Assembly (NCBI RefSeq): GCF_008329715.1
Contig: NZ_VTSR01000002.1
Coordinates: forward strand, 143,578-207,577
Length of the DNA: 64,000 bases
Source of the DNA: Gimesia chilikensis
Lineage (GTDB): Bacteria > Planctomycetota > Planctomycetia > Planctomycetales > Planctomycetaceae
Direction of reading: 5' to 3'
Shown in pieces: positions 56,994 through 64,000 of this stretch; position 1 is the stretch's first letter, and each line of letters opens with the position of its first letter. The notes under the pieces are model-generated. The model was not told the DNA's origin, ran no database searches, and saw only the letters and a program-made list of their open reading frames with translations. The position numbers were made by a program, and so were the translations under genes.

Positions 56994-57683
56994 ATGAACA
57001 TCAAACTTGGAACCCACACACTCATTCTCTCCCTCTGCTCGATGCTGGCGTTTTACGCCGTCGCCCGGGCTGCGGATCAGCCTGCTCACAATTTCGACCG
57101 CTGGGAAAAGTCCATCGCCCAGTTTGAGAAACAGGACAAAGATCAAGGCATTCAGGAAGACGGTATCCTGTTTGTCGGTTCTTCCAGCATTCGCATGTGG
57201 GATCTGAAGAAGTACTTCACTGAACTTCCCGTTATCAATCGTGGCTTCGGCGGATCTGAAATCGTTGACTCCACCCACTTCGCCGATCGAATCATTCTCA
57301 AACACAAGCCCAAAGTCATCTTCCTCTACGCCGGTGATAACGACATCGCCCGCGGTCGCACTGCGAAAGAGGTCGCCGGCGACTTCAAGCAGTTCGTCTC
57401 CGTCGTCCATAAAGCCCTGCCCGAGACCCGCATTGTCTTCATCGCCGTCAAACCCAGTCTCAGTCGCTGGAAACTGGCCGGCACCATGCAGGAAGCCAAC
57501 AAGCTGATCAAAAAACAGTGCGAAAAACACGACTATCTGGCGTTCGCCGATGTCTGGGATCCAATGCTGGGCGAAGACGGCAAACCCCGTCCCGAGCTCT
57601 TCAAAAAAGATGGCCTGCACATGGAACACGCAGGCTACCTCATCTGGAAGAAAGCGGTCGAACCCTATTTCCCCCAGAATTGA
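56994..57683 (+). CDS. Secreted SGNH/GDSL hydrolase
   Basis: The 229-residue protein has a signal peptide (LILSLCSMLAFYAVARA) and SGNH-type blocks. Block I is ILFVGSSSIRMWDL with the nucleophile Ser, followed by VINRGFGGSEIVD (Gly block), IFLYAGDNDIARG (Asn block), and GLHMEHAGYLIWKKAV with the catalytic His and preceding Asp/Gly. It would hydrolyse an ester on an exported substrate such as a polysaccharide. It follows folP by 78 bases, but a functional link is not seen. Confidence 0.88.
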   Translation: MNIKLGTHTLILSLCSMLAFYAVARAADQPAHNFDRWEKSIAQFEKQDKDQGIQEDGILFVGSSSIRMWDLKKYFTELPVINRGFGGSEIVDSTHFADRIILKHKPKVIFLYAGDNDIARGRTAKEVAGDFKQFVSVVHKALPETRIVFIAVKPSLSRWKLAGTMQEANKLIKKQCEKHDYLAFADVWDPMLGEDGKPRPELFKKDGLHMEHAGYLIWKKAVEPYFPQN

Positions 57684-57715
57684 TCGCATTCTAGATCATT
57701 GCTAAGTTGAATTGA

Positions 57716-58678
57716 TTACAGGGTTTCCACACGCAGTTCATGCGCCGACACGAACTGGTTCAGCTCGCTGCGTGTGAAGATGCCCGCGGTCGCGCCGGTG
57801 GCACGCACACAGCTGTGCCCCAGCGCCGATCCATAACGCAGGCAGTCTTCCGGGCTCGCCTCTTCCAGAAGCCCGTGAATGAAACCGGCGACAAACGCGT
57901 CTCCGCTCCCTGTCCCATCCACCAGGTCGACCGGATAAATCTCTGAACGCAGCGAACGCTCGGCATCCAGCAGCAGACTCCCCTGGCCGCCACAGGTGAT
58001 GATCACCGAGTTCGCTCCCGCTTCCCGGAACGCCTCGGCCTGTTTCAGCGGGTCTGTCTCTCCCGTGATCAGTTCCCCCTCATCATTATTAGGCAGGAAA
58101 TAATCGCTTAACGGCAGAACCGGCTTCAGCATCGACCAGTAATCCGCAGCCTTCGGCGTCACCACATCCAGCACCGTAATCACTCCCGCTTCCCGGGCCA
58201 CCTCGAACATCCGGGCGACATTCTCGGGCGAAAGCTCTTCCGACAGACAGTAACCTCCCAGGTACAGGATGCGACAGGAGCGAATCTGCTCCTCCGTGAC
58301 TGTCTCGCCGGTAAACAGAGAGTTCGCAGCGACCGAATGAATAAATCGGCGGTCCTCACCCTGCACATTAATCACGAACGAACCGCTGGTCGGCAGCGTT
58401 TCCGACTTCATGATGTACTCGCAGTGCACGCCCGAAGCAGCCAGGCTCTCTTCGACATACTGTCCGAAAACGTCCTGCCCCACAATCCCGGCGATCGCAG
58501 CCCGGCGATCCAGTCGTGCCAGGTCCGCAGCGACGTTCGATGCACAGCCGCCAATCGTCAGACTCATTTCGTCCGTCAGCACCAGCTCGCCCGGACGGGG
58601 CATATGGTCGATGGCCTTGCACACATGGTCTGCGACGATGATCCCCGCACACAAACAGTCATACCTGGGAGACGACAT
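57716..58678 (-). CDS. PfkB-family carbohydrate kinase
   Basis: The 320-residue product has both PfkB signatures: LTIGGCASNVAADLARLDR near residue 37, and the C-terminal VDGTGSGDAFVAGFIHGL with the catalytic Asp. NADEGEL-like blocks and DVVTPKAADYW lie between. It resembles ribokinase-like sugar or nucleoside kinases; the substrate is not settled. It is monocistronic, converging on the SGNH gene. Confidence 0.9.
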   Translation of the reverse strand: MSSPRYDCLCAGIIVADHVCKAIDHMPRPGELVLTDEMSLTIGGCASNVAADLARLDRRAAIAGIVGQDVFGQYVEESLAASGVHCEYIMKSETLPTSGSFVINVQGEDRRFIHSVAANSLFTGETVTEEQIRSCRILYLGGYCLSEELSPENVARMFEVAREAGVITVLDVVTPKAADYWSMLKPVLPLSDYFLPNNDEGELITGETDPLKQAEAFREAGANSVIITCGGQGSLLLDAERSLRSEIYPVDLVDGTGSGDAFVAGFIHGLLEEASPEDCLRYGSALGHSCVRATGATAGIFTRSELNQFVSAHELRVETL

Positions 58679-58762
58679 GAGGATGTCCTTCTAAAGCGCT
58701 TCGAAATCTGTGAAATCATGATGTGTTGCTTATTATGCGGAAGGGGATCAGGAGATCAACAC

Positions 58763-59353
58763 CTAACTGGAATGCAGATGCACAGATTTCATGCTCTGTT
58801 CCGAGTCGATCGGCTGGGCGGGACGCACACTCTGTTCGGCCGCGTCTTCCGGGCCGTCGGTCGATTTGGAACGACGCAGGTGTTTCAGCAGTCGCAGCAT
58901 AATGGGGTAGGTTATCAGGCCGAAGAACGTGCCGACCACCAGCGAGCCGATAATCAACGGCGACCCGACTTCCAGCAGCAGCTGCTTCACCGTTTCCCAC
59001 CAGCCGCTGAATCCCTCGAACTCCAGAATCCGGGCGAAGTCCTTCTGCGTCAGTGAACCACCTACGAACAACGTACCCACCTTATAGTCAAACCAGTAGA
59101 TCGGTACGATGGTCAGCGGATTCGAAATGTAGACGGTAATCAGCGACGCGACCTGGTTGAACCGGAACAGCGGACGCGTCAGAAATGCGACACAGACCAC
59201 CATCAGCATCTGAATGCCCACCGTCGGCGTCAACGCGATAAACATTCCGATCGCGGTTCCCAGGGCAATCGAGTGGGCACTGTCATCCAGCATGAGGATC
59301 GAGCGCAAGAGCACTCGCGGGTTCAGGGTCCAGGCTGGTTTGGCAGATGACAT
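58763..59353 (-). CDS. DUF2062 family membrane protein
   Basis: The 196-residue protein has two or three helices and the DUF2062 pattern: HSIALGTAIGMFIALTPTVGIQMLMV near residue 25, then QVASLITVYISNPLTIVPIYWFDYKVG. A second pair of helices follows (GSPLIIGSLVVGTFFGLITYPIMLR). The C-terminus is polar. Function is unknown. It lies 85 bases upstream of the PfkB gene on the same strand, so cotranscription is possible. Confidence 0.88.
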   Translation of the reverse strand: MSSAKPAWTLNPRVLLRSILMLDDSAHSIALGTAIGMFIALTPTVGIQMLMVVCVAFLTRPLFRFNQVASLITVYISNPLTIVPIYWFDYKVGTLFVGGSLTQKDFARILEFEGFSGWWETVKQLLLEVGSPLIIGSLVVGTFFGLITYPIMLRLLKHLRRSKSTDGPEDAAEQSVRPAQPIDSEQSMKSVHLHSS

Positions 59354-59883
59354 AGAGTTTCAACAGGCTGCTTGAGGTCGCGTGATCTAAAATCTTGTTC
59401 AGAGAACTTTTACGGTCATTTGGATTAGTATATCGGCACAGTTCTGGCAAAATTCCGCAGGTTTATTAAACCTTCAACTTAGGCCGGTCATACCGTTCGA
59501 TTCGGCTATCCGAATCAAGACGCTTGTAAGTTCTCTCACTTCTGGGGGTGGGACAACGACCCTTTCGGGTTAACGTTTATGTATTTTAGTTAAGGTTTTT
59601 CAAATTAGGCAACTCAAATTAACGCCCCAATTCGCACCCCGGCGGAAGATCGTCCCTAAGTCGTGACCGGGTCACAGCATCGGAATTCAGGTGAACAATC
59701 ATCAGCATTGACTACGACACAACTCCCCCATCACAACAGATGAAAATCAGTGTAGATTTGAATTCCGCTCCGGAAATGGGTATGAAAGTGAGATAAGCGC
59801 TTTCTTTATTGATCATTTTCATTTCTGATTCATATTGTCTCCTTCAGGATCTCCTGAATACAGTGCACAACGGAAACCCGCTG
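59354..59883. other. Intergenic region with two stem-loops
   Basis: No gene is supported. GATTCGG at 59499-59505 pairs with CCGAATC at 59510-59516 around a CTAT loop. ACCC at 59559-59562 pairs with GGGT at 59567-59570, followed by a T-rich stretch. These could be part of a long STAS leader or a small RNA, or chance structures. Confidence 0.45.
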
Positions 59884-60255
59884 ATGGTAGAAAATCTGGA
59901 AATCTTCGATGTTGAACAGGCTGCCCCCAATCTGGTAGTCACTCCCCTCGGATCGACCCTGCAGTTCCAGTACAGCAACGTTCAGGTCGAAGCCAACAAG
60001 GTGCTCAGGCTCTTTGACGCCCCCGAGATCAAAAATGTCATCATTGACCTCTCCCGCGTCGACTATCTCGATTCGATTATCATCGGCTCGCTGATCCGCC
60101 TCCTGCAACGGGCCCGGCAGACAGGTGGTCAGGCCGTCTTCTGTAATGCCTGCGAGAACATGCAGAATATTCTTAAGTGCATCAAAATTGGCAGCCTCTG
60201 GCCGCTGTTCGATACCCGGGACGAAGCGATTGCCGCTGTCACTCCCTCTGCGTAA
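59884..60255 (+). CDS. STAS-domain (anti-sigma factor antagonist-like) protein
   Basis: The 123-residue product matches a single STAS domain: PLGSTLQFQYSNVQVEANKVLRLFDAPE, then KNVIIDLSRVDYLDSIIIGSLIRLLQRARQ with the conserved Asp-Ser pair (YLDS), and QAVFCNACENMQNILKCIKI. Family members relay partner-switch signals through a phosphorylatable serine. No kinase or sigma factor is nearby. I chose the ATG at 59884; a GTG at 59863 and a further upstream ATG at 59809 are alternatives. The birA gene follows 33 bases downstream. Confidence 0.85.
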   Translation: MVENLEIFDVEQAAPNLVVTPLGSTLQFQYSNVQVEANKVLRLFDAPEIKNVIIDLSRVDYLDSIIIGSLIRLLQRARQTGGQAVFCNACENMQNILKCIKIGSLWPLFDTRDEAIAAVTPSA

Positions 60256-60288
60256 TTGTTCGATTTCTTGTCTGGAAATGAGTTGGGA

Positions 60289-61089
60289 ATGCTGCCGTTC
60301 ACTGCCGAGGATCTGAAAGCTGTTCGAACGGAAACGTTCATCGAACACCTCGATTATTTCGAGAGCCTCGCTTCCACCAATTCCTGGGCCCTGAATACGC
60401 ACTGCACACCCTCCCCGGCCGCACGCGATACCAGCCTGCCTGCCCTCGTACTCACCGGCAATCAAACCGCCGGCCGTGGTCGAGGCAACAATGCCTGGTG
60501 GTCCACTGAAGGAGGACTCACATTCTCCCTCGTCGTCGATGCCAGCCAGCTCGGCATCCCGCTCCAGCAGCAACCCCTGATTGCGTTGGCGACCGGCCTG
60601 GCCGTTTGTGAAACACTCGAGAAGCAGGCCCCCGAACATCGGCTCCAGTTGAAATGGCCTAACGATGTCTTCCTCGCAGGCAAAAAGGTCTGCGGCATTC
60701 TCGTCGAAACCTCCGCCAGTCAGCCCGGCCTCGTGGTCATCGGCGTGGGCGTCAATCTCAATAACTCGTTCCTCTCCGCTGAAGCCGAACTGCAGTCGCG
60801 AGGAACCTCGCTCTACGAAACGACCGGACAGAAGTTCCCGCTCTCCTCCACGCTGATTGACCTCATCAACGCCATCGAAAACCGGCTCTACGATGTCGCG
60901 GGAGACCGCGGCGAACTCATGCCCGCCTGGCGACAATACTGCCTGCTCACCGGCAGGGACATTCGCATCAACACCGGACGCGAAGTCCGGGAAGGCACCT
61001 GCCTCGAAGTTGACGACGAAGGTTACCTGATCCTGCAGACCGAGACCGGCCGCGAACGTATTATCAGCGGCACCATCGAACACTTTTAA
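60289..61089 (+). CDS. birA: Biotin-acetyl-CoA-carboxylase ligase
   Basis: BirA attaches biotin to the carboxyl carrier protein. The 266-residue product has the catalytic domain: ESLASTNSWAL, LTGNQTAGRGRGNNAWWS (the biotinyl-AMP loop GRGRGNNAW), TFSLVVDAS, LKWPNDVFLAGKKVCGILVETS, and VVIGVGVNLNN. The DNA-binding domain of bifunctional BirA is absent, so this is a plain ligase. A TTG at 60256 in frame would add 11 residues. It is the middle gene of a rightward run with STAS and a dehydrogenase. Confidence 0.93.
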   Translation: MLPFTAEDLKAVRTETFIEHLDYFESLASTNSWALNTHCTPSPAARDTSLPALVLTGNQTAGRGRGNNAWWSTEGGLTFSLVVDASQLGIPLQQQPLIALATGLAVCETLEKQAPEHRLQLKWPNDVFLAGKKVCGILVETSASQPGLVVIGVGVNLNNSFLSAEAELQSRGTSLYETTGQKFPLSSTLIDLINAIENRLYDVAGDRGELMPAWRQYCLLTGRDIRINTGREVREGTCLEVDDEGYLILQTETGRERIISGTIEHF

Positions 61090-61104
61090 AGAATCGCCCC
61101 CGCC

Positions 61105-62109
61105 ATGAAAAAACTTCTCATCTATCCCGCCATCGACGCCAGACGACTCACCCGCCTCGAGAGCATCTCGAACGAACTCGAAGTCGTCAACGCGCAGAAT
61201 CTGGATGAAGCGCTGACCGAAATCAGAGACACCCACGCCTTCTTCGGCAAGATCACTCCCGAACTGCTGGCCGCGGCTGAAAAACTGGAATGGGTGCAGT
61301 CCCCCACTGCCAGCCTGGAACACTACATTTTTCCGGAACTGGCCGACCACCCCTGCCAGCTCACAAACATGCGCGGCCTGTTCTACGATGTCATCGCCGA
61401 TCACGTGCTCGGCTTCGTGCTCTGCTTCGCCCGCAACCTGCATCGCTACATTCGTCAACAGTCCCACGCGGTCTGGCAACCCATCGGCGGTACCGCGGGA
61501 AAACCCGACTTCGTCACCGGACCGGGACAGGTCAGCGAAGTCGATCGCAGCCACATGCACCTCTCGGACTGTACCCTCGGCGTGGTCGGTACCGGCTCGA
61601 TCGGTTCCGAAGTCTGTCACCGTGCAGCCGCCTTCGGCATGCGGGTCTGCGCCATCGATCCCCTCATCCGTGAGGTTCCCGGCGCCGTCGATGAAGTCTG
61701 GGACCTTGATCGACTCAAAGACCTGCTCACCATCAGCGACTTCGTCGTCATCGCAGCGCCGCATACTCCCCAGACCGAAAAACTGTTCCGCACGCCCCAG
61801 TTCCAGCAGATGAAGAACTCCGGCTACCTGATCAACATCGGCCGCGGCGCCATCGTCGATCTGCAGGATCTGACCATCGCACTGCAGAAAGGCGACATCG
61901 CCGGCGCCGGTCTGGATGTTTTCGAAGTCGAACCCCTGCCCGCAGACCATCCGCTCTGGCAGATGGAGAACGTGATCATTACCCCGCACATCGCCGCCGC
62001 TTCGACGCGTGTCCCCGAAAGGCACCTGGAAACCCTGCTGGAGAACATCCGCTGTTTCATCAACGGCCAGCCCTTCATCACCCTGGCCAACAAACAGCTC
62101 TGGTTCTGA
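61105..62109 (+). CDS. D-2-hydroxyacid dehydrogenase
   Basis: The 334-residue NAD-dependent enzyme has the Rossmann motif LGVVGTGSIGSEVCHRAAAFGMRV near residue 157. The catalytic set is LINIGRGAIVDLQDL with Arg, GLDVFEVEPLPADHPLW with Glu, and ITPHIAAAS with His. The N-terminal substrate domain (LLIYPAIDARRL to ELLAAAEKLEWVQSPT) is of normal size. Substrate is not known. It follows birA by 15 bases, so the two are likely cotranscribed. Confidence 0.92.
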   Translation: MKKLLIYPAIDARRLTRLESISNELEVVNAQNLDEALTEIRDTHAFFGKITPELLAAAEKLEWVQSPTASLEHYIFPELADHPCQLTNMRGLFYDVIADHVLGFVLCFARNLHRYIRQQSHAVWQPIGGTAGKPDFVTGPGQVSEVDRSHMHLSDCTLGVVGTGSIGSEVCHRAAAFGMRVCAIDPLIREVPGAVDEVWDLDRLKDLLTISDFVVIAAPHTPQTEKLFRTPQFQQMKNSGYLINIGRGAIVDLQDLTIALQKGDIAGAGLDVFEVEPLPADHPLWQMENVIITPHIAAASTRVPERHLETLLENIRCFINGQPFITLANKQLWF

Positions 62110-62367
62110 ACGAATTCGACTGCACACTGAACCTCTCTGTGCTTTCAGGCAGTGTTCCTGCTGACTGCTGAAGAAACTGCCCTTGATCGATGTCCGCCGA
62201 AGCGTATGCTCTTCTCTTCTGGCTCGCGCGCGAGGCAGCTCAGCGTGCACCGGAACACGAGACACTACTGATTCAACGACACCTGAATCCGCACCGCTTT
62301 TCACCGGGTTTTCACGGGAGCAATCAGAACACATGCGAAATGTTCCCCCCATCTTGTTCAGGGCAGA

Positions 62368-62448
62368 CCAGGACAGACTCCGGTCAGACAGGGACAAAAT
62401 CCAGGACACACCAGGACAAAATCCGGCCACATCGGGACAAAATTCTGT
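62368..62448. repeat. Short direct-repeat array, about 21-22 bases per unit
   Basis: GGACAAAAT recurs at 62392-62400, 62414-62422 and 62435-62443. A related GGACAGACT precedes them near 62371. Spacing is about two helical turns, so the sites would fall on one face of the DNA. It could be a protein-binding array or simple repeat expansion. Confidence 0.5.
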
Positions 62449-62504
62449 CTTGACCTCCCGGTGCCTTTCGACAGAATCAGACCCACAATCAAAACAGGAT
62501 GTAG

Positions 62505-62527
62505 GGGCAGAGCCTGTGTGCCTGCCC
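62505..62527. repeat. REP-like interspersed palindrome
   Basis: GGGCAG at 62505-62510 is inverted as CTGCCC at 62522-62527 across 11 bases. Sequences of this kind are common as interspersed repeats in intergenic DNA. The copy number in this genome cannot be judged from one window. Confidence 0.4.
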
Positions 62528-62639
62528 GCCGAGCGACGCTCCATCCGGTCTAGACTCCAACGGATTTCCATATACACCATCCCCCTGAGCGGCAAGGTGC
62601 TAGCCGCCGGTAAAAAGAAAGAAGCAGATCCCAAAATCA

Positions 62640-62665
62640 GCTGTGAGTGCTATTCCACTCACAGC
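62640..62665. repeat. Perfect 10-bp stem palindrome
   Basis: GCTGTGAGTG at 62640-62649 is inverted as CACTCACAGC at 62656-62665 around a CTATTC loop. There is no T tract, so it is more likely a repeat element than a terminator. Confidence 0.5.
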
Positions 62666-62675
62666 ACCGGGGTGA

Positions 62676-62694
62676 GCCCGAATAAAATTCGGGC
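62676..62694. repeat. Perfect 8-bp stem palindrome
   Basis: GCCCGAAT at 62676-62683 is inverted as ATTCGGGC at 62687-62694 around an AAA loop. It lies 10 bases from the 62640-62665 palindrome, forming a composite structured element of about 55 bases. Confidence 0.5.
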
Positions 62695-62969
62695 CGAGCG
62701 CAGCGAGCAGGAAACCGACAGTACAACAGTCCGATTTCAAGAAAAGAAACCCAACCAGAATTCGCAGGGTGCGAACCCACGTGCCCGCCCGCCTGACAAA
62801 GATCAACCGGGCATCACCATTTCCAATGGCTCCGGTTCCCGTCCCAAACAAACGGATAACCCCAAAAACAATACGAGCCATTCGTAACCCAGGCATTTTA
62901 CCAGACCGCCATTGAACCCCGCAGATGAAAACAGTTAACCTGTTGATATGCGTCTGATGAATATGATCA

Positions 62970-64000
62970 TCATTTTGAATCTGGTTCAAATCGTCTTAGC
63001 ACTTCATTGACGAAGTTACGTTGTTCAGGTGGTAAACGATTCATATTGGTGGTGGGGACGCCATCAAGTATTTCAGCAACTGGTGCGAGAATCTCCAGGC
63101 TCGGGCAATCTTTATCAGGAATAGATTTTTTCAAAATGCGGAAGACATGACTCCAGCGATGTTTCATCTCTGGCTTGGCAAGATTCTGCAGCAATTCAAT
63201 AGCGTCTTTTCCACTTTGAACCGGAAACGATTCAACACTAAATTTCAGAACACGTTCGGCAAAGTCTGGATTGGCAGCAATGAGAGTGGAGTGTGAAGAC
63301 TCTAAGATGATATCAGCAGCCAGCATCTTTCGATGTTCAACACGATATTTAAAATCAGAAATCGCGGAATGATAAGAAGAAAAAGATTCCTCCCAGCGTT
63401 TCTGGTGGGCTAATGCAGTTCCCTGATTCACGGCCCCCATTGATTTGACTTCGTCTGATGTTGCTGAAATCTGAGCAATTTTATGAGTGTCAGATAATGC
63501 GTTCTCAGAATCGAGTAGTAGATTATACCTATGACTACGGCCTACGAGTGCTCTTGCAATCTGGTCAGGCGGTGCCTCGGATTTATTAATGACGTGGGTG
63601 TAGTCTTGGATTGCCTGCTGGGTCTCTCCCCGTTGCCCATAAACATAACCACGATTGACGAGTGCTTTTGCGATCTGGTCAGGCGGTGCTTCGGGTGAAT
63701 CGATGACGCGGGTGTAGTCTTTAATTGCCTGCTGGGTCTCTCCCAGTTGCCCGTAAACATAACCGCGATTGACGAGTGCTTTTGCGATCTGGTCAGGCGA
63801 TGCTTCGGGTAAATTAATGACGCGGGTGTAGTCTTCGGTTGCCTGCTGGGTTTCTCCCAGTTGCTCATAAACATAACCGCGATTGACGAGTGCTTTTGCG
63901 ATCTGGTCAGGCGGTGCTTCGGGTAAATTAATGACGTGGGTGTAGTCTTCGATTTCCTGCTGGGTTTCTCCCCGTTGCCCGTAAACATAACCACGATTGA
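62970..64000 (-). CDS. TPR repeat protein, N-terminus beyond window
   Basis: The gene enters from the right edge, so only the last 342 or so residues are visible; the stop is at 62970. The visible part starts with TPR-like units of exactly 38 residues, e.g. NRGYVYGQLGETQQAIKDYT followed by RVIDSPEAPPDQIAKALV. The third and fourth positions of the helix pair (Tyr, Gly, Ala) follow the TPR pattern. Four units are visible, the last degenerate. A unique C-terminal half follows (KRWEESFSSYHSAISDFKYRVEHR, then FRILKKSIPDKDCPSLEILAP). Partner unknown. Protein-protein interaction is likely. Frames listed on other readings of this stretch are shadows. Confidence 0.82.
   Translation of the reverse strand, partial: NRGYVYGQRGETQQEIEDYTHVINLPEAPPDQIAKALVNRGYVYEQLGETQQATEDYTRVINLPEASPDQIAKALVNRGYVYGQLGETQQAIKDYTRVIDSPEAPPDQIAKALVNRGYVYGQRGETQQAIQDYTHVINKSEAPPDQIARALVGRSHRYNLLLDSENALSDTHKIAQISATSDEVKSMGAVNQGTALAHQKRWEESFSSYHSAISDFKYRVEHRKMLAADIILESSHSTLIAANPDFAERVLKFSVESFPVQSGKDAIELLQNLAKPEMKHRWSHVFRILKKSIPDKDCPSLEILAPVAEILDGVPTTNMNRLPPEQRNFVNEVLRRFEPDSK
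63543..63998 (-). repeat. Tandem 114-bp coding repeats
   Basis: Four units with exact 114-base spacing: 63543-63656 (degenerate), 63657-63770, 63771-63884 and 63885-63998. The last three differ by only a few bases, so they are recent duplications or are being homogenised. More units probably lie beyond the edge. Confidence 0.88.

Larger units (their letters stand above)
62110..62969. other. Non-coding region rich in palindromes and short repeats
   Basis: About 860 bases without a supported gene. Two long but unconvincing frames cross it; neither has protein-like composition. It contains a 21-22-base direct repeat array and three palindromes, described separately. The mix suggests an accumulation of intergenic repeat elements. 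Confidence 0.55.

Noticed and set aside
59830..62634. Large leftward frame of 934 codons
   Set aside because: It is wholly antisense to three recognisable genes (STAS, birA, dehydrogenase), has a composition rich in Gly, Asp and Val runs typical of shadow frames, and has no ribosome site or domain.
62183..62887. Rightward frame of 234 codons after the dehydrogenase gene
   Set aside because: It crosses the direct repeats and palindromes, is rich in Ser, Arg, Thr and Pro, and has no recognised domain or convincing ribosome site.
63542..63994. Leftward frame with Ser/Thr/Arg-rich repeats
   Set aside because: It is another reading frame of the 114-bp TPR units; the TPR frame has the conserved pattern and continues into the unique C-terminus.

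Overview
The window looks like a chromosomal segment of a planctomycete (Planctomycetota), probably close to Gimesia or a related marine genus. This is inferred from gene content. A heme-binding DUF1549/DUF1553 protein is paired with a Tat-exported DUF1501 protein. There is a DUF1080 protein, a Tat-exported Gfo/Idh dehydrogenase, a DUF1570 protein and an EF-hand protein, plus secreted proteins of low complexity, and none of the genes is arranged in long operons. No rRNA, tRNA, CRISPR array, phage module or insertion sequence was recognised.

Layout, left to right. 1-5 kb: an Asn/Gln/Phe-rich lipoprotein cut by the window edge, a YkgJ-type cysteine-cluster protein, a DUF427 protein, and a secreted protein built from Cys-Cys heptads. 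5-7 kb: a degenerate receiver-like protein, an Mrp/NBP35 ATPase that lacks its usual CxxC pair, and SufE. 7-13 kb: secreted proteins (one a DUF1570 metallopeptidase candidate), then a translationally coupled pair of a single-pass membrane protein and a divergent actin/MreB-like protein. 13-24 kb: a DtxR regulator, an animal-type adenylosuccinate lyase, the DUF1501 and cytochrome pair, a PLP-dependent dehydratase, an SDR, DUF1080 and xylulokinase. 24-33 kb: sulfotransferase, cytochrome bd oxidase (cydAB), a glutaminyl-cyclase-like M28 enzyme, a TSUP exporter, a thioredoxin-like lipoprotein and a DUF1614 protein. 33-39 kb: aroC, YjbQ, a PQQ-type beta-propeller, an EF-hand protein, Gfo/Idh, a gamma-carbonic-anhydrase-like protein and an EamA transporter.

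39.9-46.4 kb is a chaperone cluster read leftward: groEL (long His/Gly/Met tail), groES, groEL (no such tail), dnaJ, grpE, then an FmdB zinc ribbon and YacG. dnaK is not in the window. 47-55 kb: an ammonium transporter behind a good sigma-54 promoter match, glycerol kinase, a TrkA/TrkH potassium system, an HD phosphohydrolase, and a second Cys-Cys repeat protein. 56-62 kb: folP, an SGNH hydrolase, a PfkB kinase, DUF2062, a STAS protein, birA and a D-2-hydroxyacid dehydrogenase. The last 2 kb holds a non-coding region rich in palindromes and short direct repeats, then the 3' part of a TPR gene made of near-identical 114-bp units.

The least explained parts are the actin-like and membrane-protein pair (10.05-12.9 kb), the two Cys-Cys repeat proteins (one with a foldable leader), the CxxC-less Mrp, and the double-GroEL arrangement. 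Family calls rest on motifs read by eye. No database search was run.
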